From contig CAZLYU010000018.1 of the NCBI GenBank assembly GCA_964563855.1, forward strand, positions 1-62,158: a DNA stretch of 62,158 nucleotides, given 5' to 3'. The position numbers and the translations under genes were made by a program. Source of the DNA: JAFGRR01 sp964563855 (GTDB lineage Bacteria > Planctomycetota > Phycisphaerae > UBA1845 > Fen-1342). A model generated the notes under the pieces. That model did not search any database, was not told the origin of the DNA, and was given only the letters and a program-made list of their open reading frames with translations. Positions 60,508 through 62,158 of the stretch are shown here, in pieces; the first letter of the stretch is position 1; every line of letters begins with the position of its first letter.

Positions 60508-60591
60508 GTGTCGGACGTGATGGCGTATGTGCTGATCGGCCTGTTTGCGGTCGCCGTGCTGGTGACAGCGTGGCGTGGAGGCGGCGGCTGA
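60508..60591 (+). CDS. Possible 27-residue single-helix membrane peptide
   Basis: A 28-codon frame (27 residues and stop) between tRNA-Ile and tRNA-Ala: GTG 60508, with GGAG 7 nt upstream, encodes MSDVMAYVLIGLFAVAVLVT, then AWRGGG; ATG 60520 could also serve. It is one hydrophobic helix with a charged tail. Whether it is translated is unknown. Confidence 0.3.
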   Translation: MSDVMAYVLIGLFAVAVLVTAWRGGGG

Positions 60592-60667
60592 GGTCCGCGT
60601 GGATGCGACTAGGCGTGTCCTGGTCTCTTAATCGCGGGCCTGTTTTTGTCGCCGCTCGGTCGCGGAC

Positions 60668-60740
60668 GGGGCCGTAGCTCAATCGGGAGAGCGCCGCCTT
60701 TGCAAGGCGGAGGTTACCGGTTCGATCCCGGTCGGCTCCA
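60668..60740 (+). tRNA. tRNA-Ala (TGC)
   Basis: A 73-nt tRNA: acceptor GGGGCCG with CGGCTCC (one G-U), anticodon loop TTTGCAA (anticodon TGC), T-arm GGTTCGATCCC. No CCA encoded. It lies 208 nt after tRNA-Ile. Confidence 0.97.
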
Positions 60741-61061
60741 CTGAGCCTGTGCCGGAGGGCCGGCGAAGTTCGCTTGGCATCGCGCTCGAGTGCGTGTAAC
60801 GGCGCGTTCGAGCCCGCTGCTGGCGGGATCTGGCGGGCAGTGATGTTCGTCGGGTTTGATCTTTGACAAGTGAACAGTGTGGATACACGTGTTTAGGTGT
60901 CTCACCGCAGGCCGGCGTTTGAGGTCTGTCGGGAGCGTGGGTTGGCGGTTTTTCCGTTGGCTGTCGTTTTCGGCGGGTGTTGAGCGTTTGGTTTGCAATC
61001 GAGATCGAGTCGAAAGGACCGGATCGAGTATTCCGTGCTGGCCGCAGTTATTCATAAATAC
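60741..61061 (+). other. 23S rRNA leader spacer
   Basis: A 321-bp spacer between tRNA-Ala and 23S rRNA with no gene. It contains a boxA-like site (60857-60869) and an AT-richer stretch (TTATTCATAAATA) just before the 23S 5' end, probably part of the processing region. Confidence 0.6.
60857..60869 (+). promoter_or_regulatory. boxA-like antitermination site
   Basis: TGATCTTTGACAA, followed by GTGAACAG, closely resembles the boxA element found in 16S-23S spacers, where Nus factors bind to keep polymerase going through rRNA. Confidence 0.6.

Positions 61062-62158
<1,097 letters not shown>

Overview
The window is high-GC, gene-dense bacterial DNA that looks like a member of the Planctomycetota, probably close to the Phycisphaerae. 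This is an inference from several signs: two pseudopilins with a SRA|FTLIELL-type N-terminus and a C-terminal FADGH/FDGH motif; large secreted proteins with dockerin-like Ca-binding repeats and a GACC-type Cys-rich motif; an rRNA locus in which tRNA-Ile, tRNA-Ala and 23S rRNA are present without an adjacent 16S gene; and a mix of lipid A genes (lpxD, lpxI, waaA) with cell-wall (murA) and complex I genes. None of the five tRNA genes encodes its CCA end.

Layout, left to right. 1-9.6 kb: the 5' part of a lipoprotein-like gene running off the edge, a PilZ protein, a trans-sulfuration PLP enzyme, archaeal-type phosphoglycerate mutase, lpxD and lpxI, a coiled-coil membrane protein, a pseudopilin, and a DUF309/LolA-like pair. 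9.6-14.1 kb: waaA, the rpsP-trmD-rplS-yraN translation cluster (no rimM), and an ECF sigma/anti-sigma pair. 14.1-22.2 kb: a glycosyltransferase, then a pseudopilin followed by a 1655-residue multidomain dockerin protein, ended by a 17-bp hairpin, and a second PilZ protein. 22.6-29.2 kb: rsgA, archease, an unknown protein, a kinase-like protein, an Rrf2 regulator, a sulfotransferase-like protein, tRNA-Glu, and a second secreted protein sharing a domain with the 1655-residue one. 29.2-41 kb: DUF3179 protein, ctaB divergent from ctaA, RNase H-like exonuclease, DinB-like protein, DUF454 protein, murA, M48 peptidase, trpF, recQ.

40.9-46.9 kb (minus strand): complex I genes nuoE-F-G-H-I, with no A-D or J-N beside them. 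47-50.3 kb: phosphoenolpyruvate carboxylase, two blocks of tandem heptamers, a tiny lipoprotein. 50.4-60.2 kb: tRNA-Leu and tRNA-Arg, then addB-addA (minus) divergent from miaA, a lipoprotein and rdgB. 60.2-62.2 kb: a promoter, tRNA-Ile, a possible 27-aa membrane peptide, tRNA-Ala, a boxA-like site and the 5' half of 23S rRNA, cut by the window edge.

No phage, transposase, CRISPR array or biosynthetic cluster was seen. The most unusual items are the 16S-less rRNA operon with its in-leader small ORF, the heptamer arrays, the two secreted proteins with a shared lectin-like module and an uncharacterised C-terminal domain, and a recurring promoter form (TTGACG/A, 16-17 bp, TACNNT) before tRNA, rRNA, ribosomal-protein and pseudopilin genes. 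All calls are from reading the sequence; no database search was run.
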